Below, piece by piece: positions 35,745 to 45,249 of a stretch of DNA of 46,887 nt; within the stretch, counting starts at the first letter, position 1; every line of letters begins with the position of its first letter. Location of the stretch: positions 1-46,887 of the forward strand of contig JAEWAK010000055.1 in the NCBI GenBank assembly GCA_023391695.1, in the 5' to 3' direction. A program made the translations under genes and the position numbers. This DNA is from Bacillota bacterium. GTDB lineage: Bacteria > Bacillota > Clostridia > Lachnospirales > Lachnospiraceae. A model generated the notes under the pieces. That model was not told the origin of the DNA, searched no databases, and saw nothing but the letters and a program-made list of their open reading frames with translations.

Positions 35745-36095
35745 GATTTACAGGAGCCTCAAAAAAAGAAACAAATTGTATCCGTCAGAGAAGGCGGATA
35801 TTTCTGCACATACATAGTAAATAGCTAAGGGCAGAAAATTTTAATAAATAGGGTTCCAATTCCTCAGGCAGACGAACAAAAAAGTTCAGAAAAGCCAATT
35901 GATTCCGATGAAATAAAATCCTACCGAAATAATATAGTAAAAAATGCACGCGCAGCCTTTGAATACAAACAACAAATGAATCTGGAAGTCACCCAGGAAC
36001 AGAATTTGCACGATATGATGGATATTTTAAAGGAGTATGCAGGGATTCCGGGCACTTCAAATAAAACTCAAAATTATTGCTCCTTACCCCATTGA
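35745..36095 (+). pseudogene. Degraded unknown gene (about 110 codons, one in-frame stop)
   Basis: The plus-strand frame reads PQKKKQIVSVREGGYFCTYI, meets a TAA near 35826, then continues through IPQADEQKSSEKPIDSDEI and YRNNIVKNARAAFEYKQQ to EYAGIPGTSNKTQNY before its stop at 36093-36095. The composition is clearly protein-like, but there is no start codon or ribosome site. Its end overlaps the convergent HAD gene by about 20 bp. The family is not recognised. Confidence 0.45.
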
Positions 36096-36751
36096 GTTTT
36101 GCTTAAGAATTCGTAATAATTGCTGATTACAGCATAAACTTCTTTCATATTTCCAAAATATTTCTGATCGCCATTCGGAACAACTGCAATGATTTTTCCG
36201 ATACCTGCCGCATTGGCCGCCCTTATTCCGGAGACTGCGTCTTCAAAAACTATGCAGTTTTGAGGAGCAATATTGATAGCCTGGATTGCTTTTATATAAA
36301 TATCCGGAGCTGGCTTTCCACGAATGGTTCCGTCATTATAGATGATTCTGTTATTTCCAAACCATTTTTCTAAGCCGAGTTTACGAATATAAAAGTCCAC
36401 ATTTGTTTTTCCAGATGCGGTTGCAATCGCTCGGGGTATACTTTTCATTTTCAGATAATCTAACAATTCCGTGGCCCCAGGAGCTAATTGGAAGGAAAGT
36501 TGATCCGCGCACAGCTGCCGGTAAAGCTCCTCCTTTTGCTCTGATAACTCAAACAACTTATCTTGGGACAAAGGTTTGCCAAACAAGTATTCAAAGATAA
36601 AATCATTGCTTCGGCCATGTATATATTCCTGAAACTCCAGGTCGGAAATTTCTCTGTGTATTATTTCTCTCCCAAAGGTTCTCCAAGCAAGTTCTTGCTG
36701 GGGTGAATCCCAAAACAGTGTCCCGTTAAAGTCAAAAATAACGCCCTTCAT
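36074..36751 (-). CDS. HAD-superfamily hydrolase (beta-phosphoglucomutase-like subfamily)
   Basis: A 225-residue cytoplasmic phosphatase or mutase. Motif I is FDFNGTLFWDS, with nucleophile Asp but Asn at the position usually held by the acid/base Asp (DFDG in beta-PGM). Motif II is ATASGKT; motif III/IV is KPAPDIYIKA and FEDAVSGIRAANAAG. The cap domain lies between motifs I and II. It has a GGAGG site. It follows the acetyltransferase by 26 bp in the same operon, divergent from an AraC regulator. The Asn variant occurs in a known HAD subgroup, so inactivity should not be assumed. Confidence 0.85.
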   Translation of the reverse strand: MKGVIFDFNGTLFWDSPQQELAWRTFGREIIHREISDLEFQEYIHGRSNDFIFEYLFGKPLSQDKLFELSEQKEELYRQLCADQLSFQLAPGATELLDYLKMKSIPRAIATASGKTNVDFYIRKLGLEKWFGNNRIIYNDGTIRGKPAPDIYIKAIQAINIAPQNCIVFEDAVSGIRAANAAGIGKIIAVVPNGDQKYFGNMKEVYAVISNYYEFLSKTQWGKEQ

Positions 36752-36777
36752 TACCTATCATACCTCCATATCTGCTA

Positions 36778-37386
36778 TTACTCCCATACATCCAGCTCTT
36801 TGTTCTTAATATAGTATTTTCTGTCTTTTTCTCCAATCTCACGAATAACCCGACATGGTACACCTAATGCAATTACATTGGTAGGAATGTTATCCGTCAC
36901 AACACTTCCTGCTCCGATTACTGAATTATCACCGATCGTTACTCCCGGAAGAATCTGAACCCCTGAGCCAATCCAAACATTTTTCCCTATATGCACGGGA
37001 AGATTATATACATAATTGTGTTCCCTCAATCTGGGCAGTATAGGATGACCCGACGTAGCAATAACTACACTTGGTCCAATCATGCAATCATTTTCCACAT
37101 AAATATCTGCATCATCTACAAGAGTTAAATTAAAATTACAATATATGCCGCTTCCAAAATGTACATGATAACAGCCCCAGTTTGCATGTAATGGGGTTTC
37201 TATATGGCAGCCATCACCGATTTCAGCAAACATTTCTTTTAGCAGCTGCTGCCGCTTATTTTGTTCCAGGGGCCTGGTGTTATTGTAATCGTAAAGTTTC
37301 TCCATATAATTAAGCTGTTCTCCCATTATCCCGGGATCATCATAACGGTATACCAGTCCCTTCTCTTTTCTTTCTTTATTGGTCAT
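36778..37386 (-). CDS. Sugar O-acetyltransferase (LacA/Maa, hexapeptide-repeat family)
   Basis: Transfers acetyl from acetyl-CoA to a sugar hydroxyl. The N-terminal Mac domain (ERKEKGLVYRYDDPGIM, then NNTRP) leads to a left-handed beta-helix of hexapeptide repeats (WIGSGVQILPGVTIGDNSVIGAGSVV). The catalytic His lies in ATSGHP. At 202 residues it is the usual length. An AGGAGG site precedes it. It is the first gene of the two-gene unit with the HAD hydrolase, and is divergent from the AraC gene about 155 bp away. Confidence 0.9.
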   Translation of the reverse strand: MTNKERKEKGLVYRYDDPGIMGEQLNYMEKLYDYNNTRPLEQNKRQQLLKEMFAEIGDGCHIETPLHANWGCYHVHFGSGIYCNFNLTLVDDADIYVENDCMIGPSVVIATSGHPILPRLREHNYVYNLPVHIGKNVWIGSGVQILPGVTIGDNSVIGAGSVVTDNIPTNVIALGVPCRVIREIGEKDRKYYIKNKELDVWE

Positions 37387-37540
37387 TAAAAAACTTCCTC
37401 CTATGAGTTTAATTTAGACAGAAATAATTTTCGTGCCTTATATAGCAGCTATCAAAATTGTATTTGATTATTCTTGAAATTTCTACTAAAATCAGCTATA
37501 TTGATATCAAAATCGTATATAAATTTAGGGGGATGAGACT

Positions 37541-38443
37541 ATGCGTTCACCATTAGAAGTTTTTTCTGATCTATCAGAGCGGTTACATTATAATCTACCA
37601 GATTTTCCTCTCTATGTTCGTAAAGACCGGTTACTTCGATACGGATACGCCGCCGCATGTCATTGGCACCCGGATTTGGAGTTTATCCTTGTACTTGATG
37701 GAGCAATGGATTTTTTTGTGAACGGAAAAACTGTACATATCGATACAAATAATGGTATTTTTGTTAACAGCAGGCGCCTGCACTACGGCTTTTCCCCAGA
37801 TAAAGGCAATTGCACTTTCATTGCTGTCGTTATCCATCCTGTACTGCTTTCTGAAAATTCGCATGCAGTCAAAGTATATCTGGACAAGAAATTCGGATCA
37901 GATACTGACGATTTTATTTTACTGAGCCCCCAAATTGATTGGCAGCAGGAAGCTTTGCTTTTGCTCATCCAGATATATAATGAGATGCATGAGTGTAGCC
38001 ATAATCCATTACGTTTGCTGTCGCAGGCTGTGTTCCTTTGTGCTAATATGGGAGATCATGTTCAAGAGTCCTCGGGGTTTCGTATGGATTATCCGTTACA
38101 GACGATTATTTGGGAAATGACAGAATTTATTCATGGACATTATGACAGTAAGATAACACTTGATGATATTGCGGCTTCCGGTGCTGTATGTAGAAGCAAA
38201 TGCTGTGAATTGTTCAATAAATACGTGGGACAAACACCTAACACCTATCTGATGAGGTACCGTATCACCAAAAGTTGTGATATGTTGCGTGAAACAAACA
38301 GAACTGTTTGCGACATAGCGATTACCTGCGGCTTTCAAACCGCAAGTTATTTTTCATATGTTTTTCGTAAAGAAACAGGACTAGCTCCGCAGGATTATAG
38401 AAAGCAAGCTACTAGGTCTCTATTACCGGAAACATATGGATAA
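37541..38443 (+). CDS. AraC-family transcriptional regulator with cupin sensor
   Basis: A 300-residue regulator. The N-terminal cupin-like domain (HWHPDLEFILVLDGAMDFFVNG) should bind a small sugar or related ligand. The C-terminal double helix-turn-helix runs from about 195 (ITLDDIAASGAVCRSKCCELF) to the AraC signature IAITCGFQTASYFSYVFRKETGLAPQDYRK. The ribosome site is GGGGGATGA. It is divergent from the acetyltransferase-HAD pair, its likely target. Confidence 0.9.
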   Translation: MRSPLEVFSDLSERLHYNLPDFPLYVRKDRLLRYGYAAACHWHPDLEFILVLDGAMDFFVNGKTVHIDTNNGIFVNSRRLHYGFSPDKGNCTFIAVVIHPVLLSENSHAVKVYLDKKFGSDTDDFILLSPQIDWQQEALLLLIQIYNEMHECSHNPLRLLSQAVFLCANMGDHVQESSGFRMDYPLQTIIWEMTEFIHGHYDSKITLDDIAASGAVCRSKCCELFNKYVGQTPNTYLMRYRITKSCDMLRETNRTVCDIAITCGFQTASYFSYVFRKETGLAPQDYRKQATRSLLPETYG

Positions 38444-38730
38444 AATTTGAAAGACTGTATCTTCGGTGAATATGAAACCAAATTTGGCGGCTTTTCGCAG
38501 AGATCTTTTAACTAAAAGTACATAAACAAATATGTCTTTATTCCATCATTTACTTGGTAAAACAAGGGGGTAAAACTGTGCTAAAGTGCCCCGCCCGGTT
38601 ATATCAGCCCGCAATGCGGGTAGAACATACGTGGGTTGTTATTTGTGGTGTTAGAAGAACATCAATATTTTTTTAAGTTTTTTTAATATGCCAGCTGAAC
38701 TCTTTGATAAGATTAATATCCATATATGTT

Positions 38731-39290
38731 TTAATTTGATATACTAAATTTTATTTTAATACTTTGTTCCCAGTATTCGTATTTAATTTTTAATTTTTCT
38801 TTAGCACAATTAACTTTTCTTTTTTCTATCTCATGGAATATAATCATATCTCCATGGTAACATATCCATAAATCAATTGCATCTGCTATATCATGCTCAA
38901 TAGTATTGATAATACTTTCAGATATATCAAGCATAATAATCAAGGCTTTTTTAAGGTCAGTATTTGCGAGTTCTTCTGCAGCAATAAATTTTAATGTAAT
39001 ATCCTCACAACTTAAAAACTCCTTCAATAGCTGTTCTCTCTTTTCAGGCACATTAATAAATAATTTAGAAGATGATTAATCTTTTTACGTAGCCCATTTT
39101 GTTTATAATCATTTAAAACTTTTTCACAGTATGCTATAATCAAATCATTCTTTGTAGTTTTGTTACAGCGAAGGAGCATTAGGGAGCAGGTTTCTTGATT
39201 ATCCCTTTTTGTTGGTTCAATTACTTTGTTAATTCTTTGCGTTATTTTAATACAGTGATTGTTTTTAACCCAATCACTGTATTTGTCTAT
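38731..39290 (-). pseudogene. Frameshifted helical immunity-like gene (module 7)
   Basis: The 106-codon 3' part begins at GTG 39051 (PEKREQLLKEFLSCEDITLKF). Another frame just upstream is open from 39290 to about 39020 and reads RINKVIEPTKRDNQE, then IAYCEKVLNDYKQNGLRKKI and NHLLNYLL. Joined by one frameshift near 39055 they give about 180 residues of helical repeat, typical in style of immunity proteins of polymorphic toxins. The 5' start is missing. It is the last element of the Rhs-associated series. Confidence 0.5.
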
Positions 39291-39330
39291 TTATATTAAT
39301 AAATTATAAGTTACTTGATATACAATCATT

Positions 39331-39777
39331 CTAGAAAATTTGAAAATACAAGCTTGATTTTTTTAATCTTTCATCTTGTTCTTTATTATTTTTAAACTCC
39401 ATTTTTACCATTTCTGTTAAATACTCTTTCAATGCTTTGATATAAAATATTTTATCATATTCAGCTACAATTCCTTTAGGTTTGATATTTTTAACTATCT
39501 CTTCTGGCAATGTATTCCTTTCAGAATACTCAATAAAATATGATTTTTTTATATCCGTAACTTCAAGTTCAAATTCATAATAATGTAATTCATAGATAGT
39601 ATTACTATTTTCACAAATCAAATATGGTGTAATAAGTATATTAAGCAATTCTTCTTGGTCTTCTATTATTTTTAGAAATAAGTTCATATTTTCATAGGAG
39701 ATATAGATATCATCGCCATTTCTACAATAATTTCCATCATTGTTTTCTATTTTTCTTGTTATTAACTCTACAGACAT
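39331..39777 (-). CDS. Putative immunity protein (148 aa, module 6)
   Basis: An intact acidic protein (SVELITRKIENNDGNYC ... DDIYISYENMNLFLKI) with no family I can name. A strong AAGGAGG site lies within the end of the preceding toxin-tail frame, whose stop falls 38 bp inside this gene. Position directly after a toxin tail and the acidic, compact make-up argue for an immunity role. Its partner toxin is now only a fragment. Confidence 0.55.
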   Translation of the reverse strand: MSVELITRKIENNDGNYCRNGDDIYISYENMNLFLKIIEDQEELLNILITPYLICENSNTIYELHYYEFELEVTDIKKSYFIEYSERNTLPEEIVKNIKPKGIVAEYDKIFYIKALKEYLTEMVKMEFKNNKEQDERLKKSSLYFQIF

Positions 39778-39914
39778 TCATTTCCTCCTTATTGGCATTC
39801 GTTGCATATTCTTCCAATTGTTCGTCCGTTGCATCAGGATTTAAATATTCATTTATTCGAAAATCGGTCAGACTATAGCTCAGGATACTGATTTCGTCCT
39901 TAATTACACTTTAT
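39737..39914 (-). pseudogene. Toxin-tail fragment of module 6
   Basis: An open minus-strand stretch reads SYSLTDFRINEYLNPDATDE and then EEYATNANKEEM, ending at a TGA inside the next gene. It has no start codon and no Rhs core directly joined. The segment LTDFRI-x-EYL recurs in module 3 (42257-42349), which shows that both tails come from related Rhs tips. Confidence 0.5.
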
Positions 39915-39922
39915 ACTTAAAT

Positions 39923-40265
39923 TCAGGTTCTATATTATATAATAAATCATTTGCTTTTAACTTGCTAATAACTTTACGAGTATCTATTGCATTATTCTCA
40001 CACAATAAGGACTTTTCTATATTTAACATCTCCCTAACCTTGTAACTTTGCCATCTCCATAAATATGGGGTTTCTGTAATCTTTATTTTGAACTTTTGAA
40101 CTTCTCCAAATAAAGTTCCAAACCTTTGATATCCTCACCCCATAGAGTATCATCAGGAGTTTCTCTTCCCCACTCATTACACTGTGAAGTATTGAAAATT
40201 GACTTCTAGTTTCTCCCAATTCTTCCCCATCAACCGTAACTGCTCTAAAAATTAATGAAGCACAT
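39923..40265 (-). pseudogene. Broken unknown gene (possible immunity relic)
   Basis: Successive frames read AVTVDGEELGETRSQF, then ETPDDTLWGEDIKGLELYLE, then TETPYLWRWQSYKVREMLNI and SLLCENNAIDTRKVISKLKA. Each block looks like protein, but at least two frameshifts are needed to join them. Its place in the series fits an immunity relic; the family is unknown. Confidence 0.35.
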
Positions 40266-40456
40266 CACCAGTAAAATGAAAACACCTCCATACTAAGCAA
40301 TTATCCATTTATCCCTTTCTTTCTATGTATAACTTATATCCTCGTGAACTATTTTTCAGGTTCATTATTTCTTTATTTATATACTTAGTGATCATAACTC
40401 GTTTATACGAACACATGTTATCTCTTTTTATTCTCCAAAATCAGCAAATCATAACA

Positions 40457-40855
40457 CTATATTATAGCCTTGAATGGCGCATGTCCTGTTTCTGCGTTTC
40501 TTAATAATGACGGTTTTCTAAAACGCAAACTAGTTTCTAATTTAAATATACTAACAGATTCTAACAACTCCATATATGAAACATTGATCCAAATTGGAAC
40601 GAATGGAGCTTTACATGCTAATAATCTTACAGCATATTCCAGTGACAATAGCCTTGAACCAACATTTTTTTCACTTAAAGCCCATAATCTCATCAGATCA
40701 TCTGTAGCATTTAAAGGTTTGCCTGGCTCATGAATTGCAACTATCTTAAATTTCGCCTGACTAATATTTAAATTCTTTTCTTTTTTTATCTCTTCAATGG
40801 TCATTAACAAATTAGTTTGAAATATTTCTTTATTCATTTCAGTTACTTTATTCAT
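40457..40855 (-). CDS. Putative immunity protein (132 aa, module 5)
   Basis: An intact protein with no recognised family; it contains EYAVRLLACKAPFVPIWINV and ends AETGHAPFKAI. ATG 40855 follows AGGGG at the right distance; a GTG just before it opens the frame. It lies 9 bp after the stop of a toxin tail (40865-40970), which is the standard position of an Rhs immunity gene. Confidence 0.55.
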   Translation of the reverse strand: MNKVTEMNKEIFQTNLLMTIEEIKKEKNLNISQAKFKIVAIHEPGKPLNATDDLMRLWALSEKNVGSRLLSLEYAVRLLACKAPFVPIWINVSYMELLESVSIFKLETSLRFRKPSLLRNAETGHAPFKAII

Positions 40856-40864
40856 CACAAGCCC

Positions 40865-40970
40865 CTATTCTGGCACATATTTGACAGGTCCATTCTCTTC
40901 CATTTTTAGGTTTGAAAAATCATTATAACGTTCCCTTTTCTCTGGCTAGGATCAGGTTATCGAAATTCTT
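40865..40970 (-). pseudogene. Rhs core scrap joined to toxin tail (module 5)
   Basis: The upstream end encodes NLILAREK, an Rhs-core segment also present in decayed form at 42390-42412 and parallel to YGTNLIRRTVEG of the large Rhs piece. After a stop and frame change it continues RERYNDFSNLKMEENGPVKY to a TAG at 40865-40867. Only the last ~27 residues of a tip remain. Confidence 0.5.
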
Positions 40971-40982
40971 TTTTTCTACAAA

Positions 40983-41603
40983 TTAAATTAGAATTTCTCG
41001 AATCGATACAATACTTGTTTTTACAAAATCTATATCACTCTGTTTAGTTGCATGTTCTAATCTGAAATACCAATGCATAAATTCATCTGGATCTGCTGGA
41101 AATTTCTCATAATCCCATGCACCATCATCTGTATATACAATGCCTTTGGTCAATTTAGCCAATGTTGCCGCCAAAAAACCGTAACACAATGCAATTATCG
41201 AAGGTTGTCCAACACTTCTTCTGAATGACCAGTTATACCCCAGCTTTATATTATTAATAATAATATTTTGATGTTTTTGAAAATTGGGATTTGTAATTAT
41301 TTCATCCGTTAAAAACTCCGTATCCATATCGTCATGTCTATAAAAATACGTGTCTGTTCCACCGGGGATATCCTTAATATAAAACCACGCATAAGCTGAA
41401 TCATCCCAAATCATTCTATCTGTTAATTGGAACGGTATCTTGCTATGATCTTTAATTGACTGAATTTCAACATTTACTTTTAAATCTCTGTTGACACCCA
41501 TGCTTCTTAAATAATTATTAACCTCTTTTTCTGTATGATATAGCAACTCTGAAAAAGACGGAATATCCTCACTTCCTGGATATACTTCAAATGTCGTACT
41601 CAT
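40983..41603 (-). CDS. Putative immunity protein (206 aa, module 4)
   Basis: An intact protein (STTFEVYPGSEDIPSFSELL ... WSFRRSVGQPSIIALCYGFL ... EFMHWYFRLEHATKQSD) of unrecognised family, with an AAAGG site. It starts 17 bp after the stop of a toxin tail and is followed by another module, so immunity is the best reading. Size and acidity are in the usual range. Confidence 0.55.
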   Translation of the reverse strand: MSTTFEVYPGSEDIPSFSELLYHTEKEVNNYLRSMGVNRDLKVNVEIQSIKDHSKIPFQLTDRMIWDDSAYAWFYIKDIPGGTDTYFYRHDDMDTEFLTDEIITNPNFQKHQNIIINNIKLGYNWSFRRSVGQPSIIALCYGFLAATLAKLTKGIVYTDDGAWDYEKFPADPDEFMHWYFRLEHATKQSDIDFVKTSIVSIREILI

Positions 41604-41620
41604 ATTTTAACCTTTCTTTT

Positions 41621-42010
41621 TTATTTTGGCATTATTACTACATCCGTAATATTAATTTGTTTACAGCCAGCTTCTACAATTCTTAGTACCCTGTCCGAAA
41701 CATTGCAAAAACATTTACAGTTGCTGATGTTTCTGATAAATTCAGTACAACTTCCTGTCGTCTGTGAATTCTTTCTAGCTATTCCACCTTGTTACCCCGG
41801 TAATTATATTATTCACCTTTATGGTAATGTCTGTCAACCTGATTTGGTTATTATAGGCATACTCATTTTCGGTTGTAACAGGATTGCCGGAAGCATTGTC
41901 TATAATTGTAGTGATTTTTTTTCATGAGGTTGCCGACCTTATCGGATGCGGTAACTTTTCCCTGGTTTCGTTAAGGTAAACAAATGGTTTAATGTATCAT
42001 AGGTATACGT
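41621..42010 (-). pseudogene. Rhs core fragment plus toxin tail (module 4)
   Basis: 41799-42010 aligns with 44962-45180 of the large Rhs piece over its whole length (for example AATGTCTGTCAACCTG and TTGGTTATTATAGGCATA), with small deletions that break the frame. After it, 41621-41700 encodes a separate tail, SDRVLRIVEAGCKQINITDV, ending at a TAA just before the module-4 immunity gene. This is a duplicated core junction with a different tip. Confidence 0.7.
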
Positions 42011-42018
42011 ATTTTTTT

Positions 42019-42222
42019 CTAAAATATATTACTTATTGAATTATATACCTTATTTCCATGTTCCAACATTTTACTTATAATCTCATCTTCCAATTTTGAA
42101 TCCTCAATAACCAACATTGTTTTTTCTAATATGTTAATAATTCCAAATCCTTTCGAACTTTTTACTAAGACATATTTTTCTTTTTCATTTTTCCATAAAT
42201 ATTCGTACCTACTAATACCCAT
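42019..42222 (-). CDS. Small putative immunity protein (67 aa, module 3)
   Basis: An intact short frame (GISRYEYLWKNEKEKYVLVK ... GIINILEKTMLVIED) with a GGGAGG site. It starts 34 bp after a toxin-tail stop (42257). It is small for an immunity protein, but short ones of this kind occur. The family is not recognised. Confidence 0.45.
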   Translation of the reverse strand: MGISRYEYLWKNEKEKYVLVKSSKGFGIINILEKTMLVIEDSKLEDEIISKMLEHGNKVYNSISNIF

Positions 42223-42256
42223 CTTAATTGCCTCCCAATATACTCCATTATAAATC

Positions 42257-42487
42257 TTACTTAATTACTTCCAACAGACATAATTTGAACTTATTATAAC
42301 CTATTTCTTTCAAATATTCCATTATTCGAAAATCGGTCAAATTATGCTGAGGATAATGATACCGTTAAAAAACATTATATTATTACTTTTTCTATGGCTA
42401 GGATCAGGTGGTGACATAGACATTCTTGGCTATCTGTTTTCCTGCTTCATCTACCTCCAGGATTATTTTATCTACTTCGTAACATAT
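42257..42487 (-). pseudogene. Rhs core fragment plus toxin tail (module 3)
   Basis: 42421-42487 encodes CYEVDKIILEVDEAGKQIAK, matching LYEADKIILEVDGAGNQKAR of the large Rhs piece. After frame breaks, 42257-42349 encodes LTDFRIMEYLKEIGYNKFK and stops ahead of the small immunity gene. The tail is related to that of module 6. Confidence 0.65.
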
Positions 42488-42652
42488 AAATTGAATATTA
42501 TCTTCCCTTATTATTATCTTATGTCCCTCAAATTGTGTCCAACTTTTTCTAGAAAGATGTTAATTGCCAATACTCCATTGCAGTATCTTAAAGTGTTAGT
42601 TCCCAAATTTTTTAATTTCCAACAAATAAAGGTTTTAATTATGTGACAAAAA

Positions 42653-42727
42653 GAAAACCATAACACCTGATTGGCTATATAGGGATTAATATTCTCCCCA
42701 TAAAAGCTCTAAGATGTTATGGTTTTC
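42653..42727 (-). terminator. Terminator after the module-2 immunity gene
   Basis: Perfect 13-bp arms GAAAACCATAACA (42653-42665) and TGTTATGGTTTTC (42715-42727); on the minus strand a TTTCTTTTTG run follows. It lies about 40 bp after the immunity stop, ending the main toxin-immunity transcript. Confidence 0.7.
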
Positions 42728-42767
42728 ATATAATTTTACTTATTTTTTTCAGAAATTTCTTTTGATA

Positions 42768-43193
42768 TTAATATGTCTTATATAACGAACACATCGTCCC
42801 AACATCAGAAGTTACAATTCTTAGGAAGCCTTTTCCTAATCTCTCAATTGCACCAATTTCTCCTTGTACAAAATATTTGCATCTATGTGACCTGTCTTTA
42901 ATATCTGGAACCTCTAAATCAACCTCTATATTTACATGACCAGATAAATCTTTTTTTGTGAAATTCATAGAAAAGGCAGGTGTAAAATTACCTTCTTTTT
43001 TCCCTAATTCTACATATAAATCCTGATTTCCATACTCTGACACATATTTAAGCATTTTATGTCCGATTTCTTGTAAATCAGCTTCTTGAATATAGCAAGT
43101 TTGATGTGCTCTAACAAACTCAGATTCAGCCACTATATGCAATTCCATCATATCCGAATCGTTCCATACTTTTTCAACAATAATATTATTCAA
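42768..43193 (-). CDS. Putative cognate immunity protein of the large Rhs tip (module 2)
   Basis: A 141-residue acidic protein (VWNDSDMMELHIVAESEFV ... VNIEVDLEVPDIKDRSH ... GEIGAIERLGKGFLRIVTSD), family unknown. The start is TTG at 43193 with a GAGGAAA site. It begins 15 bp after the Rhs stop codon and is followed by a terminator, so toxin and this protein form one transcript. This is the most secure toxin-immunity pair in the series. Confidence 0.65.
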   Translation of the reverse strand: MNNIIVEKVWNDSDMMELHIVAESEFVRAHQTCYIQEADLQEIGHKMLKYVSEYGNQDLYVELGKKEGNFTPAFSMNFTKKDLSGHVNIEVDLEVPDIKDRSHRCKYFVQGEIGAIERLGKGFLRIVTSDVGTMCSLYKTY

Positions 43194-43208
43194 TATATTT
43201 CCTCTTTT

Positions 43209-45194
43209 CTATTTAAATTTGAAATCATCAAACGCTCCAGTTTTAGTATTATAAACATAATGAATAACCGTTTTACCATTTGAATTTTCTACTATTGATT
43301 GCATTTTAACCCAACCTTCTGAATCCAACCATCTTGTATCACCCAATTTAAATGGTAATTGTGTCGCATTCTGCAGAGGATTTGATTGTACTTGATACAT
43401 AGCCATTTGTTCCGTTAAATTATTAGGCAAATTTCTTCCTGTATTTCCATAACCAGCTACTTCTACTGGATTACCCATATTAGAAGTGTACCAATCATAT
43501 TCATCTAATGATTTTGCAGTCGTCCCTTTCGGTCCAACATAAAAGTCAGCCTGAGAGCCTCTCTTACGAATATCCATTACTGAAGAAGACTTTTCCTTCC
43601 ATGCCCGAGCTGACTTCATGCCATACTGTGCCAGTTTGGTTCCGCCATATACTACCAATACTGAATTAACCGTACTTTGCATATAATTACTTGTATCCTC
43701 TAAAGACATATCCGGATTGTACATAAAGTTATAAGCATTTTCTGCATTTAACGTAGTCTTGAAGTCAGTCTGTATAGCTTTACCTACCGCTGCCCATTTA
43801 TCTCCTTCTGCCTGCATATCATTTAATGATTTTGTCTTTGCATAGTTATATATTTGTGCATCGGCAAGATCACCGATTTTTAGTGCATGTCCTGCCTCTA
43901 TGGACGCATATGCCAAATCGGCTACTATAGTATCTCTTAATTGCTCACCAGCTTTAACTATTCCAGCAGAACCTTTTATAAGATTAATACCCGTAGAAAA
44001 TGCAGCTTCTGCTCTAATCCCAACATATTTTAATCCTTTATAAGCAGTGCTTTTTTCATTTATTTTAAGAGTATTTTTTATAAAAGGTTTTGTATAATCC
44101 TGATTATATTCACCCATATAGGTTTGAGGTTCATCAAACAGACTTCCAGCATATAATAAAGTTCTTGTTAAATTAGCATCAAGACCGCTGTCTCCACCGG
44201 TTGACATTAAATCGATGGCTTCGTCTCTCTTATCTTTATTCGTTAGAGTTTTCCAGCCTTCAATCCAATCTTTTTTATAATCGTTAAACCAGTTTTTAAT
44301 ATTAATATGTCCGGTCGGGTCCCAATATATAATCGGGTTATTGCTGCAATAGGTATACAGATTCAGACTCAGCGGGTCGTTTGGATCACCTGTATAGGTA
44401 TCTTCCTGTAAGAACCTGGCCGTCTTGGGATCATACATTCTGCTATTCAGGTAGTACATTCCGGTTTCTTCATCGTACTGGTAGCCGGAATACCGGATGT
44501 TATTGTCTACGTCTCCGGTGCTTTCCAAAATATTACCGAAAGCATCGTAGTAATAGGTGGCGGCTATGGTTCCGTCTCCGGTTATTAATGCGGTTACATC
44601 GGCATGTCCATTGTACATGTAATAGTAGGTCTTGCCTTCGACTGTCCTGCGGATTAAATTGGTGCCATAGACATTCCTGGCTTTCTGGTTTCCTGCCCCA
44701 TCTACTTCCAGGATGATTTTATCTGCTTCATAAAGGTAATAGGTTTTTTCTCCGTTTACCTCTTTTCCGGTCCGGTAACCTTCCGCATTATAGATATTGT
44801 TTACTATAGTTCCGTCTTCCGTTACGGTTTTCATTACCTGGTTATGTCCGTCATAGGTATTGGCTTCCGTCGTTACCGTTGAAGTAACCGCTCCGCCTGT
44901 ATAGGTTTTTACGACTGTGGTCAGCTTGTTGCCGTTCTTGTCATAAGTATAGCCCGTTACCATGGTAATTACATTATTCACCTTTGTGGTAATGTCTGTC
45001 AACCTGTTTTGGTTATTATAGGCATATGCATTTTCGGTTGCAACTGTACTGCCGGTCATAGTGTCTGTAAATGTAATGGTTTCTTTCGAGCGGTTACCGG
45101 CCTTATCGTATTCGTATGCGGTAACTTTCCCCTGGGGTTCCGTTACGGTAAGCAGGCGGTTTAATGTATCTAGGTATACATCAATTTTTATAGT
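43209..45194 (-). pseudogene. 5'-truncated Rhs-repeat protein with complete core and C-terminal toxin tip
   Basis: The Rhs frame is open from 45194 to the stop at 43209 (ATG 45059 is the first usual start; 616 residues from there). YD-type repeats fill residues 1-190. The Rhs core signature follows: YDEETGMYYLNSRMYDPKTARF, then LNLYTYCSNNP and DPTG at 247-250. The variable region (251-616) ends in a compact tip (about 530-616) with GNTGRNLPNNLTEQMAM and HYVYNTKTGAFDDFKFK. The N-terminal repeats, signal and delivery domain are missing, and Rhs homology stops abruptly near 45180. It could be expressed only as an undelivered tip. The toxin family is not assigned. Confidence 0.8.
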
Positions 45195-45249
45195 TTACAC
45201 AAACTTTAAGAGGTCTCAAAAGACAAAAAATCATTTATACTACATAGAG

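Noticed and set aside
38444..38730. Small GC-rich hairpin (CCCGCAATGCGGG) as an attachment site or integron attC
   Set aside because: A single short stem with no second site, integrase or target duplication.
41703..41927. 74-codon plus-strand ORF
   Set aside because: Antisense to the Rhs core fragment of module 4.
44381..44716. 111-codon plus-strand ORF rich in Arg/Cys/His
   Set aside because: Antisense to the Rhs core; typical shadow of YD repeats.
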